Positions 18,008-26,189 of a stretch of DNA of 64,000 bases are shown here, in pieces (the stretch's first letter is position 1; every line of letters starts with the position of its first letter). The position numbers were made by a program, and so were the translations under genes. The notes under the pieces are model-generated. The model saw only the letters and a program-made list of their open reading frames with translations, was not told where the DNA came from and did not search any database. This stretch comes from Candidatus Desulfosporosinus nitrosoreducens (lineage in GTDB: Bacteria; Bacillota; Desulfitobacteriia; Desulfitobacteriales; Desulfitobacteriaceae): the NCBI RefSeq assembly GCF_030954495.1, contig NZ_JAVHUW010000083.1, positions 124,001 through 188,000 on the forward strand, written 5' to 3'.

Positions 18008-19516
18008 TTGACTAAAGGATATGTATATTTGGTAGGTGCCGGTCCCGGAGATCCGAAACTGATTACCATTAAAGGGTCAGAATGCATAGCTAAAGCTGAT
18101 GTTTTGGTCTACGATCGTTTGGCTTCACGGCGCCTTTTAAGATTAGCTCGTCCGGATTGCGAACTTATCTATGTGGGAAAATCTCCGGATCGCCATACGC
18201 TAAAACAGGAAGAAATTAACCGGCTTATCGTCGATAAAGCTTTGGAAGGGAAAATAGTGACCCGCTTAAAAGGAGGAGATCCTTTTGTTTTTGGCAGGGG
18301 AGGAGAGGAGGCAGAGGCGTTACTCGGTGCAGGGGTTCAGTTTGAAGTTGTACCGGGTATCACCTCTGCTATCGCCGTACCGGCCTATGCCGGTATTCCG
18401 GTGACCCACCGGGATTTAACCTCTTCTTTTGCGGTCATTACGGGTCATGAAGACCCTACGAAAAATGCAACCTCTATTCATTGGGAGCACCTTGCCCAGA
18501 CTCATGGTACGCTCATATTTCTCATGGGCATGGAAAACCTGCCCTTAATCGCCGAGAAGTTAATGGAAAACGGCAAGAAAGCGACGACCCCCGTAGGAAT
18601 TATTCAATGGGGCACTCGCCCGGAACAGCGCACTCTTGTAGGACAACTTGACACTATATCCTCAGAAGTTATAAAAGAAGGATTCACGAATCCATCGATT
18701 ATTATTGTCGGCGAAGTCGTCTCTCTGAGGGAAAAACTTCAGTGGTTTGAAAAGAGACCGTTGTTTGGGCAAAAGATTGTCGTGACCCGGGCTCGTCATC
18801 AGGCCAGTGAGTTGTCACAGGCTATTGAGGCTTTGGGCGGAGAGGCCTGGGAATTTCCGGCGATTGAAATTGCCCCTCCTTCGGACAAATCGTATCTGGT
18901 GAAAGCAATTGACAGCCTGAAAACCTTTGATTGGCTCGTCTTCACGAGTGTTAATGGTGTCGAGGAATTTTTTGTAGAGCTTAAACGTCAGGAGCGGGAT
19001 GTTCGCGATCTGGCCGGACTGGAAATTGTGGCTATTGGTCCCGCCACCCAAGCAGCCTTGGACAAGAAAGGACTGCGTGTTGCTTTCGTTCCGGAAGAAT
19101 ACCGGGCGGAGAAAATTGTCGAAGGACTTAAAGGCCGTGTTTCAGCTGGCCAAAGAGTACTCTTGGCCCGGGCTGAAGAAGCGCGGGACGTTTTGCCTGA
19201 GTCTCTGAAAGCTATGGGCGCGGATGTCTGGGATGTGCCGGTTTACAAAACGGTCCTCGGCGGCGCCAATCGGGAAGAGCTGCAGCGCCTGCTCCGCGAA
19301 AAGGAAATTCAGGCGGTCACTTTTACCAGCTCTTCGACGGTGCGCAACTTTGTAAATCTTTTAGATGGCGAGGTAGCTCTTTTGAACGGCGTTTCTCTTT
19401 ATTCTATCGGACCGATTACGAGTGCCACCGCGCAGGAGCTGGGGCTAAGGATTGACAAAGAAGCTGCTCAGTATACGATTGGAGGACTCGTTCAAGCATT
19501 AATGGAGGGAAAATAA
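18008..19516 (+). CDS. cobA-hemD: Fused uroporphyrinogen-III C-methyltransferase/uroporphyrinogen-III synthase
   Basis: 502 residues in two domains. Residues 1-245 are CobA/SumT: VGAGPGDPKLIT near the N-terminus, RLKGGDPFVFGRGGEE near 81-96, and VVPGITSA near 113-120. Residues 255-500 are HemD: the opening GQKIVVTRARHQ, VFTSVNGVEEFF and TFTSSSTVRNF. One polypeptide closes uroporphyrinogen III and methylates it to precorrin-2, feeding siroheme. Start TTG 18008 follows AGGAGTG. A 188-base gap separates it from hemC; ahbC begins 3 bases after its stop. Confidence 0.95.
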   Translation: MTKGYVYLVGAGPGDPKLITIKGSECIAKADVLVYDRLASRRLLRLARPDCELIYVGKSPDRHTLKQEEINRLIVDKALEGKIVTRLKGGDPFVFGRGGEEAEALLGAGVQFEVVPGITSAIAVPAYAGIPVTHRDLTSSFAVITGHEDPTKNATSIHWEHLAQTHGTLIFLMGMENLPLIAEKLMENGKKATTPVGIIQWGTRPEQRTLVGQLDTISSEVIKEGFTNPSIIIVGEVVSLREKLQWFEKRPLFGQKIVVTRARHQASELSQAIEALGGEAWEFPAIEIAPPSDKSYLVKAIDSLKTFDWLVFTSVNGVEEFFVELKRQERDVRDLAGLEIVAIGPATQAALDKKGLRVAFVPEEYRAEKIVEGLKGRVSAGQRVLLARAEEARDVLPESLKAMGADVWDVPVYKTVLGGANREELQRLLREKEIQAVTFTSSSTVRNFVNLLDGEVALLNGVSLYSIGPITSATAQELGLRIDKEAAQYTIGGLVQALMEGK

Positions 19517-19519
19517 AAC

Positions 19520-20704
19520 ATGATCAGCGTGACAAAGCTTTTATTTGATACGGAGTATTTCGGCGACTCTCTGCGTTACAGCAAGCACTCTCACGGTGCC
19601 CGAAACGGTACGACGGTTGATTCCGGACCGGTCATTGTCTGGAATTCCACCAAAACCTGCAACCTGAAATGTGCACATTGTTATATGGAATCCGATTCCC
19701 AGAAATATCAAGGGGAAATGACTACGGAGGAAGCCAAACGGTTTATTGATGATTTAGCGGAGTTTAAATCTCCCGTTCTTCTCTTTTCCGGAGGAGAGCC
19801 TTTGATCCGGCCGGATTTTTTTGAGCTGGCAGAGTATGCTATTTCCCGGGGATTGCGAGTCACTTTGTCGACAAACGGCACTCTGATTACGCCGGAAGTG
19901 GCCAAGCGCATCAAAGAGATTGGAATTTCCTATGTTGGTATCTCTCTTGACGGACTTAAAGATGTCAACGACAAGTTCCGGGGCAAAGAAGGAGCATTTC
20001 AGGCAGCGATGCAAGGAATTCAAAACTGTGTTGCTGTAGAGCAAAGAGTGGGTCTGCGCTTTACGATTAACCATCATAATATTAAAGAATTGGACAAGAT
20101 CTTTGATTTTATTGAAGAGGAAAATATTGACCGGGTTTGCTTTTACCACTTGGTTTATTCGGGACGCGGAAATCAAATGATTGCCGAAGACGTGACGCCG
20201 GAGGAATCTCGTCAAGCCATGGATACTATTATTCGGCGGACTCGGGATTTTGAAGAACGCGGTTTAAAGAAGGAAATCTTAACTGTCGATAATCACTGTG
20301 ATGGAGTGTATCTGTACCTTCAGGCCTTAAAAGAGGACCCTGTCAGGGCGGCAAGGATTAAAGCCCTGATTGGCTTAAATGGCGGGAACCGGTCGGGAAT
20401 TGCTTTCGGCGAAGTTGATCCTCTTGGCAATGTGCATCCTGACCAATTTACCCAGCATATTACTTTTGGCAATATCCGCGAGCGTAAAATCGGGGATATT
20501 TGGACGGATCTGTCTCATCCTATTTTAGCCGGCTTAAAAGACCGCAAGGCCTTGCTGAAAGGGCGATGTGCCGCCTGCAAGTTCCTGGATATGTGCAACG
20601 GGAATTTCCGGACACGTGCTGAAGCCGTTACCGGAGATTTCTGGGAATCGGACCCTGCCTGTTATTTGACGGATGAGGAGATCGGACTCCAATCCCAGAA
20701 ATAA
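19520..20704 (+). CDS. ahbC: Radical SAM Fe-coproporphyrin III synthase (AhbC/NirJ1 type)
   Basis: 394 residues. CNLKCAHC radical SAM motif near residues 46-53, SGGEPLIRPDF near 90, and a C-terminal SPASM-like Cys set around CAACKFLDMCNGN near 350-362. The opening ISVTKLLFDTEYFGDSLRY is characteristic of NirJ1, which corresponds to AhbC: it removes two acetate groups from 12,18-didecarboxysiroheme to give Fe-coproporphyrin III. Its context (cobA-hemD before, hemB, ahbD relic and ahbAB after) agrees. A terminator-like hairpin follows. Confidence 0.88.
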   Translation: MISVTKLLFDTEYFGDSLRYSKHSHGARNGTTVDSGPVIVWNSTKTCNLKCAHCYMESDSQKYQGEMTTEEAKRFIDDLAEFKSPVLLFSGGEPLIRPDFFELAEYAISRGLRVTLSTNGTLITPEVAKRIKEIGISYVGISLDGLKDVNDKFRGKEGAFQAAMQGIQNCVAVEQRVGLRFTINHHNIKELDKIFDFIEEENIDRVCFYHLVYSGRGNQMIAEDVTPEESRQAMDTIIRRTRDFEERGLKKEILTVDNHCDGVYLYLQALKEDPVRAARIKALIGLNGGNRSGIAFGEVDPLGNVHPDQFTQHITFGNIRERKIGDIWTDLSHPILAGLKDRKALLKGRCAACKFLDMCNGNFRTRAEAVTGDFWESDPACYLTDEEIGLQSQK

Positions 20705-20720
20705 AAGTATCTCAGGTCCG

Positions 20721-20757
20721 CTTAGCAATAGTTAGTCTCTTGCTAAGCAATTTCTTT
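20721..20757 (+). terminator. Probable terminator between ahbC and hemB
   Basis: An 8-bp perfect stem (20721-20728 with 20740-20747), 11-nt loop, then a T-rich tract. Confidence 0.6.
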
Positions 20758-20917
20758 TCACTGTGAGGAAGTAAAAGTGTTTAAAGGCTGCCGGGCGGCT
20801 TCACGTGCCAAAGCTAGGAAGAAAATATCCTCAGGGTACCCGGCAAGTTTTGGTATTCTGTGATCAGGATTACGCTATAGAAGGCTATTTTGAGTTATCT
20901 TAAGGAGGAGCAGTAGT

Positions 20918-21901
20918 ATGGAACTTAAACGGAGACCGCGGCGTTTGCGGGCTAGTGAGACGATCCGGAGGATGGTTCGGGAAAACCATCTTCGTATCGA
21001 CGATTTGATTTATCCCATGTTTGTCATGCCGGGGCAGAAACAAAGGGTGGAGGTTTCCTCAATGCCCGGAGTTTATAATTTCTCCCTGGATGAGTTTGTC
21101 ATTGCCTTGGGTGAAGTGGTAAAGTTAGGGATACCTGCAGTCTTGCTCTTTGGACTTCCGGAAAGTAAAGACAGCGTGGGCTCGGGAGCCTATCATGAAC
21201 ACGGGATTGTACAGGAGGCAGTGCGCCTGGCTAAACAGCATTACCCCGAACTTTATGTAATTACGGATGTCTGTCTCTGCGAGTACACAGACCACGGGCA
21301 TTGCGGGATAATTGACCAGGGCCGGATTTTGAACGATCCAACCTTGGATCTTTTGGCCAAAACAGCTCTTTCACACGCTCGTGCGGGGGCGGACATGGTG
21401 GCTCCCTCCGACATGATGGATGGAAGAGTAGCCGCTATTCGCGAAACCCTTGATCGGGAAGGGTATTCCCATGTTCCGATCATGGCTTATTCGGCCAAAT
21501 TTGCCTCCGGATTTTACGGACCTTTCCGGGAAGCGGCAGGCTCAGCCCCTCAATTCGGAGACCGCCGTACCTATCAGATGGACCCGCCCAATGGGAATGA
21601 AGCGATGTTGGAAACGGCCCTGGATATCGAAGAGGGCGCGGACTTGATTATTGTCAAGCCTGCCTTGGCTTTCGGAGATATTATTTACCGTACCAAAGAA
21701 CGGTTTGGGCTGCCTGTCGCCGCTTATAACGTCAGTGGGGAGTATGCCATGGTTAAAGCAGCTTCCGCTCAGGGCTGGATCGATGAGAAACGTATTGTGA
21801 TGGAAGCCTTGGTAAGCATGAAACGCGCCGGTGCGGATTTGCTGATCACTTATCATGCTCTTGATGTAGCACGCTGGTTAAAAGAGGAGGAGCATTTGTG
21901 A
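20918..21901 (+). CDS. hemB: Delta-aminolevulinic acid dehydratase (porphobilinogen synthase)
   Basis: 327 residues. Metal-site region VCLCEYTDHGHCG near 118-130, active-site Lys segments SAKFASGFYGPFREA near 193-207 and KPALAF near 246-251, and AAYNVSGEYAM near 268-278. It condenses two 5-aminolevulinates to porphobilinogen. Start ATG follows AAGGAGGAG. Its stop overlaps the GTG start of the ahbD relic in a GTGA, preserving what was a translationally coupled pair. Confidence 0.96.
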   Translation: MELKRRPRRLRASETIRRMVRENHLRIDDLIYPMFVMPGQKQRVEVSSMPGVYNFSLDEFVIALGEVVKLGIPAVLLFGLPESKDSVGSGAYHEHGIVQEAVRLAKQHYPELYVITDVCLCEYTDHGHCGIIDQGRILNDPTLDLLAKTALSHARAGADMVAPSDMMDGRVAAIRETLDREGYSHVPIMAYSAKFASGFYGPFREAAGSAPQFGDRRTYQMDPPNGNEAMLETALDIEEGADLIIVKPALAFGDIIYRTKERFGLPVAAYNVSGEYAMVKAASAQGWIDEKRIVMEALVSMKRAGADLLITYHALDVARWLKEEEHL

Positions 21902-22053
21902 TCGTACCTTGGCATACAACGAATGCCTGTAAGATGTTTTGTGACCATTGTTATAGAGATGGTGGCTGCCGGGCACGGGCGGCTTTCTATAATGAAGGAG
22001 ATTACATGGCAGAGGAGCCGTGGCGCTTGTATCACGGAAGAAAGGGGGCTTAG
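21898..22053 (+). pseudogene. ahbD: ahbD (heme synthase) relic with internal in-frame deletion
   Basis: A 51-codon frame with GAGGAGGA ribosome site and GTG start. The first 23 residues have the opening of NirJ2/AhbD radical SAM proteins: IVPWHTTNACKMFCDHCYRD with the CxxxCxxC motif. Directly after this, GGCRARA-x5-GDYMAEEPW matches the very end of the same family (the last SPASM Cys region). So the middle of the gene, about 270-300 codons judging by family length, is gone while the frame is kept. AhbD oxidatively decarboxylates Fe-coproporphyrin III to heme; this product lacks most of the barrel and most SPASM cysteines and should be inactive. An assembly collapse is the alternative explanation. 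Confidence 0.8.
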
Positions 22054-22054
22054 T

Positions 22055-23071
22055 ATGGATTCTCTTGATCGCGCTTTGCTTAATGCGATTCAAAATCAAT
22101 TTCCAATTGCTGTTCATCCTTATGAAATCTTGGGAAAATGTGTGGGAACGGCAGAAGAAGAGGCTTTCTCACGTATTCAGAGACTTCGTCAGGAGGGAAT
22201 CATCCGCCGTTTGGGCGGGGTCTTTGATTCTTGGCGCTTAGGCTATTTCAGCACCTTGTGCACGGCAAAAGTTCCGGAAGAAAAAATTCCTGTTCTGGCT
22301 GAGCTGCTCAATAAAATTCCGGGTGTTACCCATAACTATGTTCGAAATCATGAGTATAATATTTGGTTTACCTTAATTGCCCGCTCGGAAGAGGCTGCCA
22401 AAGGTATCATTCAATCCATTCGTACTGCCTTAGAAATACCTGAGGTCTTCAGCTTGCCGGCTACACGTTTATTTAAAATTAAGGTTAACTTTGATTTTAC
22501 AGATGATGAAGATAGTCAAGAAGAAGGGTTTAATGCTTTCGACAACGAAGGCGAGCAGGGGGCACAGAGGTTTAACGGCCGTCCCTATGATTTGACGAAT
22601 GAGGACATTGCTCTTATTCAGGTGATCCAAGGAGATTTGCCGGATTCTTCAACACCCTTTACAGTCTGGGCAGAAACCCTTAATTGGCCTGTCGAAAAAT
22701 TAATCTCATCTGTCCAGCGATTGCTGGAGGCCAAAGTCCTGCGCCGCTTTGGGGCAGTTTTGCGGCACCAAAAAGCAGGTTTTGTGGCCAATTCCATGGG
22801 GGTTTGGCAAGTTGAAACGGCGAAGGCTGAAGAGGTCGGGAAGACCATGGCGCAGTTTAAAGAGGTAAGTCATTGCTATCAAAGGTCACCTCTTCCTGAC
22901 TGGCCTTATAACCTGTACACCATGATCCATGGTAAAACGATTGAGGATTGCGGGGAAGTCATGAAGAGGATTTCTCAAGCGACAGGTATCCCTGAATATT
23001 CGATGCTTTTTAGTACTGCGGAGTTAAAAAAGAGCAGTATGCAATATTTCCTTGAAGAAGAATTTCATTGA
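22055..23071 (+). CDS. ahbAB: Fused siroheme decarboxylase AhbA-AhbB
   Basis: 338 residues with two tandem Lrp/AsnC-like NirD/L units. Unit 1 (about 1-150) has LDRALLNAIQNQFPI and GIIRRLGGVFDSWRLGY; unit 2 (about 185-338) has EDIALIQVIQGDLP and KVLRRFGAVLRHQKAGF, each with a winged-helix part and a ligand-binding part, joined by an acidic linker. In Desulfovibrio AhbA and AhbB are separate and jointly decarboxylate siroheme to 12,18-didecarboxysiroheme. Start ATG 22055 follows AAGGGGG, 1 base after the ahbD relic stop. Confidence 0.87.
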   Translation: MDSLDRALLNAIQNQFPIAVHPYEILGKCVGTAEEEAFSRIQRLRQEGIIRRLGGVFDSWRLGYFSTLCTAKVPEEKIPVLAELLNKIPGVTHNYVRNHEYNIWFTLIARSEEAAKGIIQSIRTALEIPEVFSLPATRLFKIKVNFDFTDDEDSQEEGFNAFDNEGEQGAQRFNGRPYDLTNEDIALIQVIQGDLPDSSTPFTVWAETLNWPVEKLISSVQRLLEAKVLRRFGAVLRHQKAGFVANSMGVWQVETAKAEEVGKTMAQFKEVSHCYQRSPLPDWPYNLYTMIHGKTIEDCGEVMKRISQATGIPEYSMLFSTAELKKSSMQYFLEEEFH

Positions 23072-23090
23072 CGAAAAGGGGGTCATTCTT

Positions 23091-24380
23091 TTGCCCTTTG
23101 TGGATAGGAAAAGCAGTCAAGCCTTTGCTCAGGCGAAAAAGGTAATTCCCGGCGGTGTCAATTCCCCGGTGCGGGCGTTTAAATCGGTGGGCCGAGATCC
23201 GGTGTTTATTGATCATGCCGAGGGTGCCTATCTTTGGGATATTGATGGCAACCGCTATCTTGACTATGTAGGTTCCTGGGGCCCGCTGATTGTTGGTCAT
23301 GCTCATCCTGACGTGGTGGCCGCGATTAAAAAAGTGGCTGAGCGGGGAACAAGTTATGGGGCACCGACAGAAATAGAAACCGTTCTTGCCGAGGAGGTTA
23401 TCAAAGCATACCCCTCAATGGAAATGATCCGTATGGTTAATTCCGGGACGGAAGCGACTATGAGTGCCTTGCGCCTGGCGCGGGGAGTCACCGGCAGAAC
23501 GAAGATTGTTAAGTTTGAAGGCTGTTATCATGGGCATGCCGATCAGCTTTTAATTAAGGCCGGAAGTGGTGCCTTGACTTTCGGAGTGCCGACATCTCCG
23601 GGTGTTCCGGCTCAAACAGCGGCTTCAACGATCTCTGCTCAATATAATGATCTGGAAGGACTAAGGGAGATCTTTCAACGGGAAGGGGAGGAGATTGCAG
23701 CTGTCATCCTCGAACCGGTGACGGGCAATATGGGGGTTGTCCTGCCGGAAGAAGGTTTCCTGCAGGGTGTTCGCCGTTTGACAGAAGAATATGGAGCGCT
23801 GTTGATTTTTGATGAAGTTATGACCGGATTTCGGATCAGTTACGGTGGAGCTCAGGCCTATTATGGGATTGATCCTGATTTAACCTGTTTGGGCAAGGTT
23901 ATTGGCGGCGGGCTGCCGGTAGGGGCTTATGGCGGGAAGAGGCGTTTTATGGAGCAAATATCGCCCAGCGGTCCGATCTATCAGGCCGGGACCCTGTCCG
24001 GCAATCCTTTGGCTATGAATGCCGGCTTAATTACCTTGAAGTTATTACAGCGGCCCGGTGTTTATGAGGAGCTGAACCGCAAGACGGCTCGTTTAGCTCA
24101 AGGTTTAAGGCTTATTGTTCAGGAAGCAGGCTTTCCTGTTTGGGTGAATGCGCTTGGTGCCATGTTTTCCGTCTTTTTCACGGAAGTACCTGTCAAAGAT
24201 TATGCCAGCGCCTGCACTTCCAATGTCGAACGCTTTGCCAAGTATTTCAAAGGTATGCTGGAACATGGGATTTATTTGGCGCCGAGCCAATATGAGGCTG
24301 TTTTCTTATCGGCAGCTCATACGGACTCGGACATTGATAATACACTTGAACAAGCCCGTCTCGTTATGAAAACTCTCTGA
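23091..24380 (+). CDS. hemL: Glutamate-1-semialdehyde 2,1-aminomutase
   Basis: About 429 residues. PGGVNSPVRAF at the N-terminus, MVNSGTEATMSALRLAR near 115, and GKVIGGGLPVGAYGG near 265-279 containing the PLP-binding Lys. It converts glutamate-1-semialdehyde to 5-aminolevulinate. Start TTG 23091 is favoured by AAGGGGG 8-9 nt upstream and by the family's N-terminus; a longer TTG start at 23052 would begin inside ahbAB. It closes the set of enzymes needed from Glu-tRNA to 5-aminolevulinate. Confidence 0.95.
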   Translation: MPFVDRKSSQAFAQAKKVIPGGVNSPVRAFKSVGRDPVFIDHAEGAYLWDIDGNRYLDYVGSWGPLIVGHAHPDVVAAIKKVAERGTSYGAPTEIETVLAEEVIKAYPSMEMIRMVNSGTEATMSALRLARGVTGRTKIVKFEGCYHGHADQLLIKAGSGALTFGVPTSPGVPAQTAASTISAQYNDLEGLREIFQREGEEIAAVILEPVTGNMGVVLPEEGFLQGVRRLTEEYGALLIFDEVMTGFRISYGGAQAYYGIDPDLTCLGKVIGGGLPVGAYGGKRRFMEQISPSGPIYQAGTLSGNPLAMNAGLITLKLLQRPGVYEELNRKTARLAQGLRLIVQEAGFPVWVNALGAMFSVFFTEVPVKDYASACTSNVERFAKYFKGMLEHGIYLAPSQYEAVFLSAAHTDSDIDNTLEQARLVMKTL

Positions 24381-24431
24381 ATGTATGATTAGAGCGAAAG
24401 AAGTGCATGCTGACAGAGGGAGCGTAATTCA

Positions 24432-24725
24432 ATGAATAGAAAACGCGTTTTCAGAACGATTATTTCGGTTGCTTTATTGGGTGCTTTGGTTGCGGTGATA
24501 ATAGTTTCTCAGAATCACGATCCATCGAATCCGCATTCCACAATTCCCAAAGATACATGGATTAATGGGCCTCACGGACATGGCTATGCGGTGATGAACA
24601 ATCAACAGCCCTGGAAGCAATGTTATCCCTGCCATGAAAAAAAGGGGCTTGGCGGAGAGGAATTTTGCCAAAGTTGTCACACAAAATCGAACGTCAAGGT
24701 TACTCTGCCTAAGAAACCTTCCTAG
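24432..24725 (+). CDS. Small membrane-anchored di-heme c-type cytochrome
   Basis: 97 residues. An N-terminal signal anchor (about 6-27) is followed by an exported domain with two heme c motifs, CYPCH near 64-68 and CQSCH near 79-83, plus extra His (GPHGHGY) that could serve as distal ligands. Likely an electron carrier on the outer face of the membrane. It sits at the end of the heme operon, 51 bases after hemL, and needs the ResB/CcsA pair encoded 10 kb upstream. The redox partner cannot be told. Confidence 0.85.
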   Translation: MNRKRVFRTIISVALLGALVAVIIVSQNHDPSNPHSTIPKDTWINGPHGHGYAVMNNQQPWKQCYPCHEKKGLGGEEFCQSCHTKSNVKVTLPKKPS

Positions 24726-24844
24726 TACCGATTCAAGCAGATAAAGTATTGAAAAGTATAAAACTCCTTGCTATCTCGGACATACACCGGCACATACCTG
24801 TTGGAATAATATGGAATGTGAGGATGGCTGGGAGGGGACTTGGT

Positions 24845-25603
24845 TTGAACGTAGAAGATCGCGTATACTTGCTTGAACGGTTAGAACAATTGCGGAAATC
24901 TAAGGTCTTAGTCTATTTTTCTTATTCCACCCTTGATGATTCCATCTTAGTTCCTTTATACAGACAACTTAAAGAGATCGGTCCTACTCCGAAAATTGAC
25001 TTAATTTTGCACAGTTATGGAGGGACCGTCGACACTCCTTATAAAGTAGTCATGTTAATTCGGGAATTTTGCCAGGAGTTTTCGATTATTGTTCCCTATG
25101 TGGCGAAATCTGCGGCTTCGATGATGGTGCTTGGGGCTGATGAGGTGGTTATGGGGCCGCTTTCCGAATTGGGACCTATTGATCCTTTAGTCAAACACCC
25201 TGTGTATAAAGATATTCTCGTACCGGTTCAAGCTGTTTGGCACTGTTTTGATTATTTGCAACGATCCATTACCACGAGTAGTGATCCGGAAATTGCTTCT
25301 TTTATGGCTACTCCTATGTTAAATAAACTTGATCCCTGGCTTATTGGTGATTATGAAAAAACCATTAAAGCTTCGCGTCAATATGCGGAAATATTGATGA
25401 CTAACTACATGTTTAAGAATTCACCGGAGCGTGTTGAAACCGTAGTTCGGGCTTTAACAGAGGGCTATTATTCTCATGGATATCCTATTGGACACCGGGA
25501 GGCCAAGGAGCTTGGCTTGAATGTCCTGAGCGCTCAAGGTGAATTATTGGACGTTATTTGGAATTTGTATCAGATTTATGCAGAGTTATTTAAAGAAAAA
25601 TAA
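24845..25603 (+). CDS. SDH-type serine proteinase-like protein (ClpP/crotonase fold)
   Basis: 252 residues. LHSYGGTVDTPY near residue 58, VAKSAASMMVLGADEVVMGPLSELGPIDP near 95-124 match the SDH_sah (serine dehydrogenase proteinase) family, with a candidate nucleophile Ser in AKSAAS. No signal peptide from the chosen start. TTG 24845 follows GGGAGGGG at 6-7 nt; the longer frame from 24749 has no ribosome site. The biochemical role of this family in bacteria is poorly defined, so function is left open. Confidence 0.75.
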   Translation: MNVEDRVYLLERLEQLRKSKVLVYFSYSTLDDSILVPLYRQLKEIGPTPKIDLILHSYGGTVDTPYKVVMLIREFCQEFSIIVPYVAKSAASMMVLGADEVVMGPLSELGPIDPLVKHPVYKDILVPVQAVWHCFDYLQRSITTSSDPEIASFMATPMLNKLDPWLIGDYEKTIKASRQYAEILMTNYMFKNSPERVETVVRALTEGYYSHGYPIGHREAKELGLNVLSAQGELLDVIWNLYQIYAELFKEK

Positions 25604-25639
25604 ACTTAAACAGGCAAGTTTTGCTGCGAACTTTGGAAC

Positions 25640-25679
25640 GTTGTGGAAAAAGACTTGCTGTAAGCAGTCTTTTTCCAAC
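25640..25679 (+). terminator. Strong terminator after SDH-type gene
   Basis: An almost perfect stem of about 18 bp (25640-25659 with 25662-25679), with T-rich 3' arm; symmetrical enough to work in both directions. Confidence 0.75.
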
Positions 25680-25804
25680 TTTCCATAAAAAACATATTGC
25701 GTCTTGTCCCACAATACGATAGGATTAGGTATGCTGGATTTTAATTTTTAAGTGGTTGCAGTTGTTGCTGTGTTAACAGTTAAAGATTTATGGAGGTGGA
25801 TTAA

Positions 25805-26011
25805 ATGCTGGCAACGTTTGGATTAGTGTCTCCGTTGGAGGCAGGTATTTTTCTCGTTATAGCACTCGTTATTTTTGGTCCTGGAAAATTACCGGACGTA
25901 GGGAAAGCTTTAGGCAAAGGGATCAAAGAGTTTAAAAGCGCAAGCCAAGGCGATGACATAGTTCAAAACCCTACGGAAAATAAATCGGCTAAATTAGACA
26001 AAGTTGAATAA
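25805..26011 (+). CDS. tatA: Twin-arginine translocase subunit TatA
   Basis: 68 residues. One membrane helix (SPLEAGIFLVIALVIFGPGKLP), the FGPGKLPD hinge, then an amphipathic helix ending KEFKSA, and a short acidic tail: a standard TatA. Monocistronic, with TGGAGGTGGATTAA before the ATG and a terminator right after. It differs from the tatC-linked copy at 10751 by its short tail. Confidence 0.93.
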   Translation: MLATFGLVSPLEAGIFLVIALVIFGPGKLPDVGKALGKGIKEFKSASQGDDIVQNPTENKSAKLDKVE

Positions 26012-26021
26012 TAAAAATGTG

Positions 26022-26052
26022 AAGACGAGGCGAACTGAGCCTCGTCTTTTTG
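26022..26052 (+). terminator. Intrinsic terminator after tatA
   Basis: A perfect 10-bp GC-rich stem (26022-26031 with 26039-26048), 7-nt loop, then five T. Confidence 0.9.
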
Positions 26053-26189
26053 CTGCTGTCAGGGAATATTTAATCCTTATGCTTTCTCCCGGCAGAAATG
26101 AAAATTCCCGGAAAAGGTTGAAGAGAAGGAATTTTTGGCAAGACTATGGAGGCAGGGTCCAATTTTTCAGTAAAGCAAGGAGAGCAGAC

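Noticed and set aside
21923..22054. N-terminal extension of ahbAB to 382 residues
   Set aside because: It overlaps the ahbD relic out of frame; ATG 22055 has a strong ribosome site and matches the NirD/L N-terminus.
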